A stretch of 64,000 bases of DNA from an uncultured Amaricoccus sp. (GTDB taxonomy: Bacteria > Pseudomonadota > Alphaproteobacteria > Rhodobacterales > Rhodobacteraceae): positions 20,117 through 84,116 of the forward strand of contig NZ_CALAGI010000142.1 in assembly GCF_937891315.1 (NCBI RefSeq). The letters are read 5' to 3'. A program made the translations under genes and the position numbers. A model generated the notes under the pieces. The model saw nothing but the letters and a program-made list of their open reading frames with translations, did not search any database and was not told where the DNA came from. Positions 27,468 through 36,178 of the stretch are shown one piece after another. Numbering within the stretch: the first letter of the stretch is position 1; the number at the start of each line of letters is the position of its first letter.

Positions 27468-27490
27468 CTGGTTTGCGTACCCCAAACCAG
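27468..27490. terminator. Inverted repeat downstream of ccmH
   Basis: CTGGTTTG (27468-27475), a 7-nt loop, then CAAACCAG (27483-27490). It lies 20 nt beyond the ccmH stop inside a 295-bp gap (27215-27509) that holds no other feature I can support. No T-tract follows, so terminator function is uncertain; it could also serve the downstream hydratase promoter. Confidence 0.35.
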
Positions 27491-27509
27491 TCAAGGCAAA
27501 GGGCCATGT

Positions 27510-27989
27510 TCAATCGTCCAGCAGTTCTTCCAGCCGCGCCTGCTCCGCGGGGCTCAGCGGCGCGCGTTCCGGCGCGGGCGCCCGGGCGCGCCGGCGGATG
27601 AAGGCCAGAGCGAGCCCGCCGCCGAGGAGGAGGAACACCGGCCCCGACAGCCAGAGCGCCGCGTTGCCGAGGCTGAACCGCGGGCGGAACAGGACATACT
27701 CGCCGTAGCGGTCGACGACATAATCCAGCACCTCGGCGTCGTCGTCGCCAGCGACGATGCGCTCGCGCACCATCAGGCGAAGGTCGCGGGCGATTTCGGC
27801 GTTCGATTCGTCGAGCGACTCGCTCTGGCAGACGACGCAGCGCAACTCCCTGGTGATCGCCCGCGCCCGCGCCTCCTGGCCCGGATCCGGCAGGATTTCG
27901 TCCGGCTGCACCGCGGCGGCGATCAGCGGCGCGACGGTGATCGCCGCCGCGAGCAGGAGGGCGCGGACCGCGGCGGACAGCGGCGTCAC
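27510..27989 (-). CDS. ccmH: Cytochrome c maturation protein CcmH
   Basis: Thiol-disulfide component of the System I haem lyase that keeps apocytochrome CXXCH cysteines reduced. The 159-residue protein has a signal peptide (AVRALLLAAAITVAPLIAAA) and the diagnostic LRCVVCQSES motif. A single C-terminal helix (LWLSGPVFLLLGGGLALAF) precedes a short acidic tail. GTG 27989 overlaps the ccmF stop (GTGA). Confidence 0.95.
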   Translation of the reverse strand: MTPLSAAVRALLLAAAITVAPLIAAAVQPDEILPDPGQEARARAITRELRCVVCQSESLDESNAEIARDLRLMVRERIVAGDDDAEVLDYVVDRYGEYVLFRPRFSLGNAALWLSGPVFLLLGGGLALAFIRRRARAPAPERAPLSPAEQARLEELLDD

Positions 27990-29968
27990 TCGGCGGGGAC
28001 CGCGCCCGGCGGGGCGGCGCGGCGGGCCGGGGCGCCGACGCGGTAGCGCCGGTCGGTCAGGCTGATCACCCCGCCGAGCGCCATCACCAGCGCGCCGATC
28101 CAGATCCAGTTGGCAAAGGGCTTCACATAAGTTCGCACCGCCCAGCCACCGGTCGCCTGGGGGTCGCCGAGCGCGACATAGAGGTCGCGCGACAGGCCGC
28201 GGTCGATCGCCGCCTCGGTCGTTGCCATCGCCTGCACGGCGTAGAACCGCTTCTCGGGCCGCAGCACCGCGATCTCGCGCCCGTCGCGCAGGGCGGTGAT
28301 CGTCGCGGTTTCCGCCGTGTAGTTCGGTCCTCGCGTCGCCTCGATCCCGTCGAGCCGCAGAGTGTACCGCCCGACCGGGAAACTCTCGCCGACCTTTGCG
28401 ACGCGGATGTCCTCGATCGACCAGGCAGTGACGCAGGCGATGCCGAGGATGGTGAGGCCGAGCCCGGCATGCGCCAGCGCCTTGCCCCAGTCGGCGCGGG
28501 GCAGGTTGCGCAGCCGCCGGAAGCTCTCCCCCACCGCGCCCCGGCCGAGCCGCGCCCGCGCCGCCAGTTCCACCAGCGCGCCGAGCACCAGCCAGGCGGC
28601 CAGCGCGACGCCGACCGGTGCCAGCATCGAGCGCCCGGTCTGCAGGCTCCAGGCCAGCGCCCCGAGCGCCACGGACAGCGCCAGCGCGCCCCAGAGCGGT
28701 TCCATCGCGCGTGCGAGGCTGCCCCGCTTCCAGGGGAGCGCCGCGAAGATCGGCAGGATCATGGCGAGCGCCACCATGAAGGGGGTGAAGGCGAGGTTGA
28801 AGAACGGCGGCCCGACCGAAATCTTGCGCCCGGTCAGCACCTCGGCCAGCAGCGGCCAGATCGTGCCGAGAAATACCACCAGCGTCGCGACCACCAGCAG
28901 CACGTTGTTGAGCACCAGCCCGCTCTCGCGGCTGATGGTGCCGAAGACCGCCGTCGAGCGCAGTTCGGGCGCCCGCCAGGCATAGAGTGTCAGCGACCCG
29001 CCAATGAAGGCGCCAAGCAGCAGCAGCAGATACATTCCCCGATCGGGATCGTTGGCGAAGGCATGGACGCTGGTCAGGATGCCGGAGCGCACGATGAAGG
29101 CGCCGATCATCGAGAAGGAGAAGGCGAGGATGGCGAGCAGGATGGTCCAGCTCTTCAGCGCGTCGCGCTTCTCGACCACGATCGCGGAATGCAGCAGCGC
29201 CGCCGAGATCAGCCAGGGCATGAAGCTGACGTTCTCGACCGGATCCCAGAACCACCAGCCGCCCCAGCCGAGCTCGTAGTAGGACCAGATCGAGCCGAAG
29301 GCGATGCCGATGGTGAGAAACACCCAGGCGAGCAGTGTCCAGGGCCGCACCCAGCGCGCCCAGGCGGCGTCCACCCGCCCCTCGATCAACGCGGCGATGG
29401 CGAAGGCATAGGCCATCGAGAGCCCGACATAGCCGAGATAGAGGAACGGCGGATGGAAGGCGAGGCCCGGATCCTGCAGCAGCGGATTGAGGTCGTTGCC
29501 GTCGAGCGGCGGGTTCGGCAGCCGGACGAACGGGTTCGAGGTGAGCAGGATGAAGGAGAAGAAGGCGACCGCCACCGTCGCCTGAACCGAGAGCACCCGC
29601 GCGCGCAGCGCCGGGGGCAGGCCCGCGCCGCCCCAGGCCACCATGGCGCCGAACAGCGTCAGGATCAGCATCCAGAGCATCATCGAGCCTTCGTGATTGC
29701 CCCAGGTTCCGGCGACCTTGTAGAGCATCGGCTTCGCGGAATGCGAGTTCAGCGCGACCAGCCGCACCGAGAAATCCGAGACGACGAAGGCATGCATCAG
29801 CACGGCGAAGGCCGCGAGGGTCAGCAGGAACTGCGCCAGCGCGGCCGGCACCGCGACGCGCATCCAGTCCGTCCAGCCGCGCTGGGCGCCGACCATCGGC
29901 ACGATCATCTGAACGACGGCCACCAGAAAGGCCAGGATCAGGGCGACATGCCCCAGTTCGACGATCAT
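27986..29968 (-). CDS. ccmF: Haem lyase subunit CcmF
   Basis: The core of the System I cytochrome c haem lyase. The 660-residue multi-span membrane protein has the WWD-domain motif GWGGWWFWDPVENVSFMPW and the family TWGNHEGSMMLW motif. Conserved histidines for haem lie around those loops. ATG 29968 gives the normal MIVELGH start; the frame extends 20 codons upstream without family similarity. Its substrate proteins include the cytochrome c1 encoded at 10.6 kb. Confidence 0.96.
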   Translation of the reverse strand: MIVELGHVALILAFLVAVVQMIVPMVGAQRGWTDWMRVAVPAALAQFLLTLAAFAVLMHAFVVSDFSVRLVALNSHSAKPMLYKVAGTWGNHEGSMMLWMLILTLFGAMVAWGGAGLPPALRARVLSVQATVAVAFFSFILLTSNPFVRLPNPPLDGNDLNPLLQDPGLAFHPPFLYLGYVGLSMAYAFAIAALIEGRVDAAWARWVRPWTLLAWVFLTIGIAFGSIWSYYELGWGGWWFWDPVENVSFMPWLISAALLHSAIVVEKRDALKSWTILLAILAFSFSMIGAFIVRSGILTSVHAFANDPDRGMYLLLLLGAFIGGSLTLYAWRAPELRSTAVFGTISRESGLVLNNVLLVVATLVVFLGTIWPLLAEVLTGRKISVGPPFFNLAFTPFMVALAMILPIFAALPWKRGSLARAMEPLWGALALSVALGALAWSLQTGRSMLAPVGVALAAWLVLGALVELAARARLGRGAVGESFRRLRNLPRADWGKALAHAGLGLTILGIACVTAWSIEDIRVAKVGESFPVGRYTLRLDGIEATRGPNYTAETATITALRDGREIAVLRPEKRFYAVQAMATTEAAIDRGLSRDLYVALGDPQATGGWAVRTYVKPFANWIWIGALVMALGGVISLTDRRYRVGAPARRAAPPGAVPAE

Positions 29969-30100
29969 GCGCGGCTCCACCCCCGATTTCGGGTGGCGCA
30001 CTATGCTCTGAATGGCGGGGGGGTTCAATTTGCATTGCCGTGACCCGCTGGCGGACCGGCTCGCGCGGGACCGGTGGCCCCGCGCGGATGGGTGGAAGGA

Positions 30101-30697
30101 TCAGGCGCGGAGGGCGCGCCACTCCTCGATCGCCGCGTTGAAGCGGGGGTTGGCCGCGTCGATCGCCATGGTCGCCGGCTTGGCCGCGAGCCGCGCCGCG
30201 GGGCTTGCGAGGGCTTCCGCGGCGGCGACGGTCTCGGCCGTCCCCGTCGCACCCGTCTCCAGCGTCGCGAGCGCGGCGACCCGCGGTGCGACCGTCCCGA
30301 CTCGCGCGCGCTGATAGTGCAGTTCGCGCGCGCCGAAATAGAAGGAGACGATCGCACCGAGCAGCCACCAGAGCGGATCGGGCACCAGCGCCAGCCCCTC
30401 CATGCGCAGCGCGAAGCCCGAGGGCGCCACCATCGCATAGACGAAGAGGCCGAGCGTGCCGCCGACGAGCAGCGGCCGGGGCAGGCGGTTCAGCGCGTTC
30501 ATGAAGCGGTCGAACGCGCCCTGCGCCGGCTGCTGGAACTCGAGCCCGTACTGCTGGAGCGCGGCGAGCATCTGCTGCGCCTCCGCCGCCTCGCGCTCGG
30601 CCCGGTTGCCTACGAAGACTTCGGCGACGCCGCCGACCGCCTCGCCCACTTGCGAGGCCGCGGCCCCGGCGCCCAGAATGCTTCCCATCAGCCCCAT
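30101..30697 (-). CDS. GTA-type holin (3-TM holin family)
   Basis: A probable holin of 198 residues, like the family named for gene-transfer-agent release in Rhodobacter capsulatus. An N-terminal Gly/Ala-rich amphipathic region (GSILGAGAAASQVGEAVGGV) precedes two strong helices (LLVGGTLGLFVYAMVA and PLWWLLGAIVSFYFGARE). An Ala-rich tail follows and ends in RFNAAIEEWRALRA. ATG 30697 overlaps the endolysin gene by 10 nt, with AGGA upstream. Holin plus endolysin coupling is the usual form of a lysis cassette. A run of seven G residues (30017-30023) lies in the gap before ccmF. Confidence 0.8.
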   Translation of the reverse strand: MGLMGSILGAGAAASQVGEAVGGVAEVFVGNRAEREAAEAQQMLAALQQYGLEFQQPAQGAFDRFMNALNRLPRPLLVGGTLGLFVYAMVAPSGFALRMEGLALVPDPLWWLLGAIVSFYFGARELHYQRARVGTVAPRVAALATLETGATGTAETVAAAEALASPAARLAAKPATMAIDAANPRFNAAIEEWRALRA

Positions 30698-31299
30698 GCC
30701 CGCGTCCTTTCCTGGTGATGGGCGCGGGTGAAATGGAAGCGTTCGGAGATGAACTCCTCGGCGCGGGTGATCCACCCGCCCTTGCCGCCATCCTTGGCCC
30801 GCGCGTATTTGCGGCTCGCCGGGCGCTGATCGGCCAGCCGGTAGTAGTAGTTGCGCCGCTCGATGCCATAGGCGTCGACCAGATGATCGGGCGCCATCGC
30901 CCACGCCTTGTTCACCGCGCGGACCGTCGCCGGCCCGATCGCGCCGTCGTCCTTCAGCGAAACACCGAAGGTCGCCATCAGCCGCTGCAGGATGCGGATC
31001 GCGTTGTTGCCCGCGTTGACCTGCATGTCGAAGACCGACGCGCGCAGCGGTTCCGGCAGCAGGCTGATCTTCGGCACTTCGTAGTAGTGGCGGATGTAGA
31101 TCGCCGCGGCCTGCGCCGCGTCGAGCTTGCGGACGTCGGTGGTATCGACGACGCCGTCCTTGTTCAGATCCAGTCCGAGCTGACGCATGGTGTGAATGGT
31201 CACGCCATGGTTGGTCGCGCCGCCCGGATCGTCGGGGTCGTTGACGAACCCCCCTTCGCGACGGACAATTTCCGCCGCGATGCTCTCGACCGAGTGCAT
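30688..31299 (-). CDS. GTA-type endolysin, glycoside hydrolase family 108
   Basis: A peptidoglycan hydrolase of 203 residues. The GH108 catalytic glutamate lies in REGGFVNDPDDPGGATNHG. The C-terminal half (VFDMQVNAGNNAIRILQ, DDGAIGPATVRAVN) is the peptidoglycan-binding domain usual for this family. It has no signal peptide, so it would need the adjacent holin to reach the wall. AGGAG 7 nt before ATG 31299 supports the start. In R. capsulatus the GTA lysis genes are likewise unlinked to the capsid genes; no capsid gene is present here. Confidence 0.85.
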   Translation of the reverse strand: MHSVESIAAEIVRREGGFVNDPDDPGGATNHGVTIHTMRQLGLDLNKDGVVDTTDVRKLDAAQAAAIYIRHYYEVPKISLLPEPLRASVFDMQVNAGNNAIRILQRLMATFGVSLKDDGAIGPATVRAVNKAWAMAPDHLVDAYGIERRNYYYRLADQRPASRKYARAKDGGKGGWITRAEEFISERFHFTRAHHQERTRAWG

Positions 31300-31314
31300 A
31301 AGCCAGCTCCTATC

Positions 31315-31324
31315 GATTGGTTAA
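31315..31324 (-). promoter_or_regulatory. CtrA half-site-like motif upstream of the lysis cassette
   Basis: The minus strand reads TTAACCAATC, identical to ten bases upstream of ctrA (38903-38912). TTAACC is the core of CtrA binding half-sites in Caulobacter. It is only 16 nt from the endolysin ATG, just before the ribosome-binding site, which is close for an activator. Binding is inference. Confidence 0.4.
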
Positions 31325-31369
31325 GAAACCGAAGGATTGCCACAAACTGGCTAAAATTGGATTGAGCGC

Positions 31370-31379
31370 GGGGGGGGGG
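31370..31379 (+). repeat. Homopolymer tract of ten G residues
   Basis: Ten consecutive G residues on the plus strand lie between ccmE and the endolysin gene (C10 in their transcript). Such tracts are prone to slippage. It is not in a coding frame. Confidence 0.95.
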
Positions 31380-31410
31380 TGGAGCGCGCGGTCGCGCCCG
31401 CCCGAAACCG

Positions 31411-31863
31411 TCAGCCGCCCGGCTCTCCGGTGTGGAGCATGCCATGGTCGCGCAGCCCGTCGGCGACCTCCTTCGGCATGTATTTCTCGTCGTGCTTGGC
31501 GAGGATCTCGCTCGCGACGAAGACGCCGTCCTCCAGGCTGCCCGTGGCGATCACGCCCTGACCCTCGCGGAAGAGGTCGGGCGGAATGCCGGCGAAGACC
31601 ACCGGCTGGCTGGCGCCGCCGTCGCTGACCCGAAAGCGGATCTCCTCGCCCACCCCGCGTTCGAGCGAACCGGTCTCGACGAGGCCGCCGAGTCGGAACC
31701 GCTCGCCCACCCTCGGCGGATGCTCGGCGAGCTGGGTGGGCGTGCGAAAGAACTCGATCCCGTCGCGCATCGCATAACCGACAAGCCCGGTGGCCGCGAC
31801 GAGCATCACCGCGGCGATCAGCACCAGCTGGATCCGGCGCCTCTTCTTCAAGCCGACGGCCAT
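31411..31863 (-). CDS. ccmE: Cytochrome c maturation haem chaperone CcmE
   Basis: Periplasmic haem chaperone that binds haem covalently through a histidine and passes it to CcmF. The 150-residue protein has a basic N-terminus and single anchor (KKRRRIQLVLIAAVMLVAATGLVGY). The OB-fold region follows, and the haem-binding histidine lies in LAKHDEKYMP. GAGGGG precedes ATG 31863. It is separated from ccmF by the lysis cassette, which breaks the usual ccmE-ccmF adjacency. Confidence 0.95.
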   Translation of the reverse strand: MAVGLKKRRRIQLVLIAAVMLVAATGLVGYAMRDGIEFFRTPTQLAEHPPRVGERFRLGGLVETGSLERGVGEEIRFRVSDGGASQPVVFAGIPPDLFREGQGVIATGSLEDGVFVASEILAKHDEKYMPKEVADGLRDHGMLHTGEPGG

Positions 31864-31876
31864 CGTTTCCCCTCGC

Positions 31877-32710
31877 TCAGCGCCCGAGCGCCGGCAACTT
31901 TCCCAACTCGGCGTTGAGTTCCGCGCCGAATATAATGGTCGCCCCGGTCAGATAGAAGAACATGAGCGTGATGATAACCCCGGCCAAGGTGCCATAGGTC
32001 ACGGTATAGGTCGGGGTGAAGCTGAGATAGAGCGTGAAGCTGCCCGCCGCCAGGAGCCAGATCACCGTCGTCACCAGCACGCCCGGCCAGAGCCGGGTGC
32101 CAGGCAGATGCTGGCCGGGCAGCCAGAGATGCATCAGCAGCACAAACCCGATGAAGACAAGAATGCCGAACCCGTAGGTGACATAGCCGGCGATCGCCGG
32201 CACCGGAACCTGGGCGACGCGTTCGATCAGATGCAAGAGGATCGGGCTCAGCAGAATGGAGACGCCAAGCAGAGCGGCGACGATCGCGCCGAGAAAGACG
32301 ATGCTGATTGCCATCGCCCGGTTCTCGAAGATGTTGCGCGGATCGGACACGCCATACGCCCGGTCAAAGGCGATGCGGAACGCCTCGACCGCGTTCGAGG
32401 CGACCCAGATCGCAAACAGCGCCGAGAGCGTCAGCACCTCGCGGCTCTGCTTGTTCAGCACCTCCTCGACCACCGGCTCCACCGTCATCGCCACGTGCTG
32501 CGGGGCGATCTGGAACAGCGCGTCGATGATTTGGTCGGACCGGTTCGGCCCGACCAGGATACCGATCAGCGTCGCCGCGAAGATCAGGAACGGAAACAGC
32601 GACAGCAGGCCCGAGAAGGCGATATAGCCCGCCATCGCCGAACCATCGTTGCGATTGAAACGATCAATCGAGTTCCAGAGGATCCAGAAGACGCGGATGG
32701 CTCCCGACAT
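31877..32710 (-). CDS. YihY/BrkB-family inner membrane protein
   Basis: A 277-residue protein with about six helices, of the family once misnamed ribonuclease BN. Motifs SAMAGYIAFSGLLSLFPFLI and YGTLAGVIITLMFFYLTGATIIFGAELNAEL match the family closely. Function is not established in the family. ATG 32710 is used here; GTG 32722, overlapping the argC stop as GTGA, is an alternative. It lies 13 nt before ccmE. Confidence 0.85.
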   Translation of the reverse strand: MSGAIRVFWILWNSIDRFNRNDGSAMAGYIAFSGLLSLFPFLIFAATLIGILVGPNRSDQIIDALFQIAPQHVAMTVEPVVEEVLNKQSREVLTLSALFAIWVASNAVEAFRIAFDRAYGVSDPRNIFENRAMAISIVFLGAIVAALLGVSILLSPILLHLIERVAQVPVPAIAGYVTYGFGILVFIGFVLLMHLWLPGQHLPGTRLWPGVLVTTVIWLLAAGSFTLYLSFTPTYTVTYGTLAGVIITLMFFYLTGATIIFGAELNAELGKLPALGR

Positions 32711-32718
32711 GGCCCCGG

Positions 32719-33750
32719 TCACGGAAACAGCGGAGCAGCCATCAGGCCCGTCGTCTCGGGCAGGCCGAGCAGCAGGTTGGCATTCTGCAGCGCCTGGCCC
32801 GAGGAGCCCTTGGTCAGGTTGTCGAGCGTCGAGAACACCATCACCCAGCCCGGCCGCCGGTCGGGGATCACGCCGACGTGGACGAAGTTCGAACCCCGCA
32901 CGTGCCGCGTCGCCGGTGCCTCGCCAAAGGGCAGCACGGTCAGGAACGGCTCCTCCGCGTAGGCCGCCGCCAGCGCCGCGTGGATCGCCTCCGCCTCGCC
33001 CCGGACATAGACCGTCGCGAGGATCCCGCGGTTCTGTGGCAGCAGATGCGGCACGAAGGTTACCTCGACCGGGCGGCCGGCGGCCTTGCTGAACTCCTGG
33101 TCGAACTCCGCCAGATGCCGGTGCTTCGCCACGTTGTAGGAATGGAAGCCCTCCGACACTTCGGAATGCAGCATCCCCTCCTTGGGCGAGCGGCCAGCGC
33201 CCGAGACGCCGGTGGCGAGATTGATGATGATGTTGTCGGGGTCGATCACCCCCGCCCGGAGCAGCGGCAGCAGCGCGTACATGCCGGTCGCGGCGTTGCA
33301 GCCGGTGCCCGCCACCAGCCGCGCGCGCCTGATCTCGTCGCGGTAGAATTCGGTCAGCCCGTAGACCGCCTCGGCCTGCAGGTCGAGCGCCAGATGCTCG
33401 TGCCCGTACCATCTGGCATAGACCGCCGGATCGCGCAGCCGGAAGTCGGCCGACAGGTCAACGACCTTCAGGTCGCGCGGCAGGCCGGCGATCACCTCCT
33501 GGCTCGTCGCGTGTGGCAGCGCGCAGAAGGCGAGGTCGATGCCGGCGAAATCCACCTCCGGGATCGTCGTCAGCCGCGGCAGCGGCAGGTGCCGCAGGTG
33601 CGGGAAGACCTCGCCCATGCTCTGGCCGGCCTTGCGATCGGCGGTCAGCGCCGCGATCTCGATCCCGGGATGCGTCGCGATCAGGCGCACCAACTCGGCG
33701 CCGGTGTAACCGCTGGCCCCCAGGACCGCGATCCTGGCCTTGCTGCCCAT
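32719..33750 (-). CDS. argC: N-acetyl-gamma-glutamyl-phosphate reductase
   Basis: Third step of arginine synthesis, reducing acetylglutamyl phosphate with NADPH. The 343-residue protein has the nucleotide-binding VLGASGYTGAELVRL, the catalytic cysteine in VAGTGCNAATG, and HRHLAEFDQE plus FVPHLLPQNRGI in the substrate domain. ATG 33750 follows a GAGGGAAAG ribosome-binding site and gives the standard start; the open frame runs 13 codons further upstream. Confidence 0.95.
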   Translation of the reverse strand: MGSKARIAVLGASGYTGAELVRLIATHPGIEIAALTADRKAGQSMGEVFPHLRHLPLPRLTTIPEVDFAGIDLAFCALPHATSQEVIAGLPRDLKVVDLSADFRLRDPAVYARWYGHEHLALDLQAEAVYGLTEFYRDEIRRARLVAGTGCNAATGMYALLPLLRAGVIDPDNIIINLATGVSGAGRSPKEGMLHSEVSEGFHSYNVAKHRHLAEFDQEFSKAAGRPVEVTFVPHLLPQNRGILATVYVRGEAEAIHAALAAAYAEEPFLTVLPFGEAPATRHVRGSNFVHVGVIPDRRPGWVMVFSTLDNLTKGSSGQALQNANLLLGLPETTGLMAAPLFP

Positions 33751-33806
33751 GATCTTTCCCTCGCTCGAACCTGTCGGGGCATAGAGCAATAGTTCGCCGC
33801 GATCAA

Positions 33807-34622
33807 TCAGGCGGTCTCGAAGGGCGGCGGATGGCCGGTGAAAACCCTCGCCCGCGAGCCCACCGCCCGCGGGTCGCCCGTGGTGAGATATCTGACCGCG
33901 CCGGAGCCCCCCCGGAACCGCGGATGGCGCCCGAGATAGTCGGCGAGGCTCGCCGCGATCAGCGCCGGCTGCGACACCAGCGTGGTTTCGGGTGGCAGCG
34001 CCGCGCGGAACGCCGCCTCGACCAGCGGATAGTGCGTGCAGCCGAGCACCGCCGATTGCGGCGCCGGAACCCGTGCGAGCAGCGCGGCGACATGGCCACG
34101 CGCCACCTCGCCGGCGCGGTCGAGGTCCCCCGCCTCGATCGCCTCGACGAGGCCGAGGCAGGCCAGGGACTCCACGGTCACGTCACGGGCGCGGAACCGC
34201 AGCTCGCGCGGGAAGGCGCCGCTCGCCACCGTCGCCGCCGTGGCGAAGAGTGCGACGTCGCGCAGACCCGTATGGGTCGGCGGCGTGTTGTCGCCCCAGT
34301 TACGGCGCGTCAGATGCTCGATCACCGGCACGAAGACCCCGAGCACCCGATGGGTCGCGGGATCGAGCCAGTCCATCTGCAGATCATGCAGCGCGACGGC
34401 CGAGGCGGTGTTGCAGGCGAGAATCACCAGGCCGCAATCCTCGGCGAAGAGCCGTGCGACGCCCGCCCGGGTCAGCTCGTGGATCTCCGCCGCCGGCCGG
34501 GCACCATAGGGCGCGTTGGCATTGTCGCCGAGATAGACGAAATCCTGCGCGGGCAGCGCGCGGGTCAGCGCGTCGAGAATGGTGAGCCCCCCGAGCCCGC
34601 TGTCGAAAACACCGATCGGCAT
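33807..34622 (-). CDS. murI: Glutamate racemase
   Basis: Makes D-glutamate for peptidoglycan. The 271-residue protein has the two catalytic cysteines in LACNTASAVALHD and LGCTHYPLVE. The N-terminal FDSGLGGLTILDAL and LGDNANAPYG segments are typical. ATG 34622 gives MPIGVFDSG. It follows the acyltransferase gene by 2 nt. Confidence 0.94.
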   Translation of the reverse strand: MPIGVFDSGLGGLTILDALTRALPAQDFVYLGDNANAPYGARPAAEIHELTRAGVARLFAEDCGLVILACNTASAVALHDLQMDWLDPATHRVLGVFVPVIEHLTRRNWGDNTPPTHTGLRDVALFATAATVASGAFPRELRFRARDVTVESLACLGLVEAIEAGDLDRAGEVARGHVAALLARVPAPQSAVLGCTHYPLVEAAFRAALPPETTLVSQPALIAASLADYLGRHPRFRGGSGAVRYLTTGDPRAVGSRARVFTGHPPPFETA

Positions 34623-34624
34623 GG

Positions 34625-35512
34625 TCAGCGCGTATCCTCGAATTCGAACCCGTAGCTCAGGTCCGGGATGGGCGTCGGCGACAGCCGATAGGTCTCGGCG
34701 CGCAGAAAGTCCATCATCACCCGCGCGTCCCCCGCGTGCTCGGCCAGCCGCGCGGGGCAGAGCGGCGCGCCGATCGCCACCCGCACCGGCGCCCCGACCC
34801 GTGTCCGGAACTCGTTGACGAGCAGTGCGAGGCGCAGCGTCTGGTGCAGGTGGCTCGCAAGCTGGAACATCCGGCTGTTGTGGCCTTCGAAGAACATCGG
34901 CACCACCGTCGCGCCGGATTTCGCGATCAGCCGCGCGGTAAAGCGGCGCCAGCCCGGATCCATCGGCCGGCCGAACGCGCGCGCCGCCGTCGAGACGGTG
35001 CCGCCGGGAAAGACGCCGACGCACCCCCCGCCAGCGAGATAGGCGATCGCCGTCTTGCGGGTCGCGAGATTGGTCGCGATCGCCTCGGGGGTTTCGTCGA
35101 AGCTGATCGGCAGGATCACCCGGTCGAGTGCCTCGGCCTTGCGAAACACGTTGTTGGCAAGGATGCGGAAGTCACCGCGGGCCTGGGCGAGGATATTGCC
35201 GAGCATCAGCCCGTCCAGGATGCCGTAGGGATGGTTCGCCACTACCACCACCGGACCTTCCGCGGGAATGTTCGACAGCGCGCCGGCCGTGATCTCGAGC
35301 GTCAGGCCGTAGCGTTCGGCCATCACCTGCCAGAAGTCGCGGCCGTCGCCGATCTCGCTCGCATAGTCCGCCGCCATGCGGATGAGGCTCAGCCGGCCGG
35401 TCAGATTCTCGACCGAGCGGATCAGGGCGCGGCCCGCGCGCGTGCTCGCGGCGCTGGCATAGCTGATCTCCCGGGCGACGCTCCGCGTGGGGTTCATCGA
35501 GGAGTGCTTCAT
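34625..35512 (-). CDS. Lysophospholipid acyltransferase family protein
   Basis: A 295-residue acyltransferase-like protein. The acyl-transfer site NHPYGILDGLML has the H-x4-D pair (with NHP context), followed by an FPGGTVSTAARAFG phosphate-binding segment and ATVVPMFFEGHNSR. This form is common in hemolysin-like / ornithine-lipid or phospholipid acyltransferases of alphaproteobacteria; the acceptor lipid is not determined. Operon with murI. Confidence 0.82.
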   Translation of the reverse strand: MKHSSMNPTRSVAREISYASAASTRAGRALIRSVENLTGRLSLIRMAADYASEIGDGRDFWQVMAERYGLTLEITAGALSNIPAEGPVVVVANHPYGILDGLMLGNILAQARGDFRILANNVFRKAEALDRVILPISFDETPEAIATNLATRKTAIAYLAGGGCVGVFPGGTVSTAARAFGRPMDPGWRRFTARLIAKSGATVVPMFFEGHNSRMFQLASHLHQTLRLALLVNEFRTRVGAPVRVAIGAPLCPARLAEHAGDARVMMDFLRAETYRLSPTPIPDLSYGFEFEDTR

Positions 35513-35820
35513 CGGGTGACACTGTCCTTGGTTCGCCGCGCCGCCGACGATCCGGGTCGGCGCATATTATCCGGCGGTCGGCCGGAAACAACGGGGAGGA
35601 GATCTCGCCCGACACGCGTCGGAACCCGTCGCCCGGCGGACTCGCCATCCGCCTCGATACGCCGCTTCGATTGCGGGAATGTGACAGCGGCGGCGCGGCC
35701 CTTGACGCCGTCCCGGCGCGGCGCCTACGCCGGGCTGGCAGACCGCGCGGAGGAAACGCATGGCCGGATCCCGGATCATTCCAGTTCGTCGCCGCCCGGC
35801 GTTCCCACCGGCTGCGTACC
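35513..35820. other. Divergent intergenic region
   Basis: About 308 bp between the minus-strand acyltransferase and the plus-strand small gene. Short open frames here have no ribosome-binding site or recognisable product. TTGACG at 35702-35707 is a possible -35 for the plus-strand gene but has no good -10. TATTAT near 35566 is another weak element. Confidence 0.4.
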
Positions 35821-36093
35821 ATGTCCAAGGGTGATCACGCGCTCGATCCGCGCGGCCTGATCCACGAGGCCTATCGGATGGAGATCGGGCCGCCGGAATG
35901 CCGGGCGATCCTGTTCGACTGGGCGCTCGGCCTTGAGGCCGGCGCCGGACCGGAACAGATTCGCGCGCTGCTCGACCACTACGGCCCGCGCCATCCCGAC
36001 CATCCGATGACGGCGGTCCTGCGCGCCGGCCTCGCGGCCCCGCCGACCGCCCGCCGGCGGGGTGGCTGGCGTGGCAAGCGCCGGCCCGACTGA
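35821..36093 (+). CDS. Conserved small hypothetical protein
   Basis: A 90-residue soluble protein: LDPRGLIHEAYRMEIGPPEC, an ILFDWALGLE helix, HYGPRHPDHPMTAVLRAGL and a basic tail (RRRGGWRGKRRP). I recall similar short proteins as conserved hypotheticals in Rhodobacterales; no function is known to me. ATG 35821 is chosen because the upstream extension looks non-coding. The basic tail could bind nucleic acid, which is speculative. Confidence 0.7.
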   Translation: MSKGDHALDPRGLIHEAYRMEIGPPECRAILFDWALGLEAGAGPEQIRALLDHYGPRHPDHPMTAVLRAGLAAPPTARRRGGWRGKRRPD

Positions 36094-36178
36094 CGCGGGC
36101 CTTCCGCGCGCATCGACCGATCAGCGGGTTCCCGCGAAACGGGAATTCTGGTAACATTCCGGCTTTGGGGATTTCCGG

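Noticed and set aside
28469..30043. A 524-residue open frame opposite ccmF
   Set aside because: Antisense shadow of ccmF, rich in Arg/His/Gln, no motifs.
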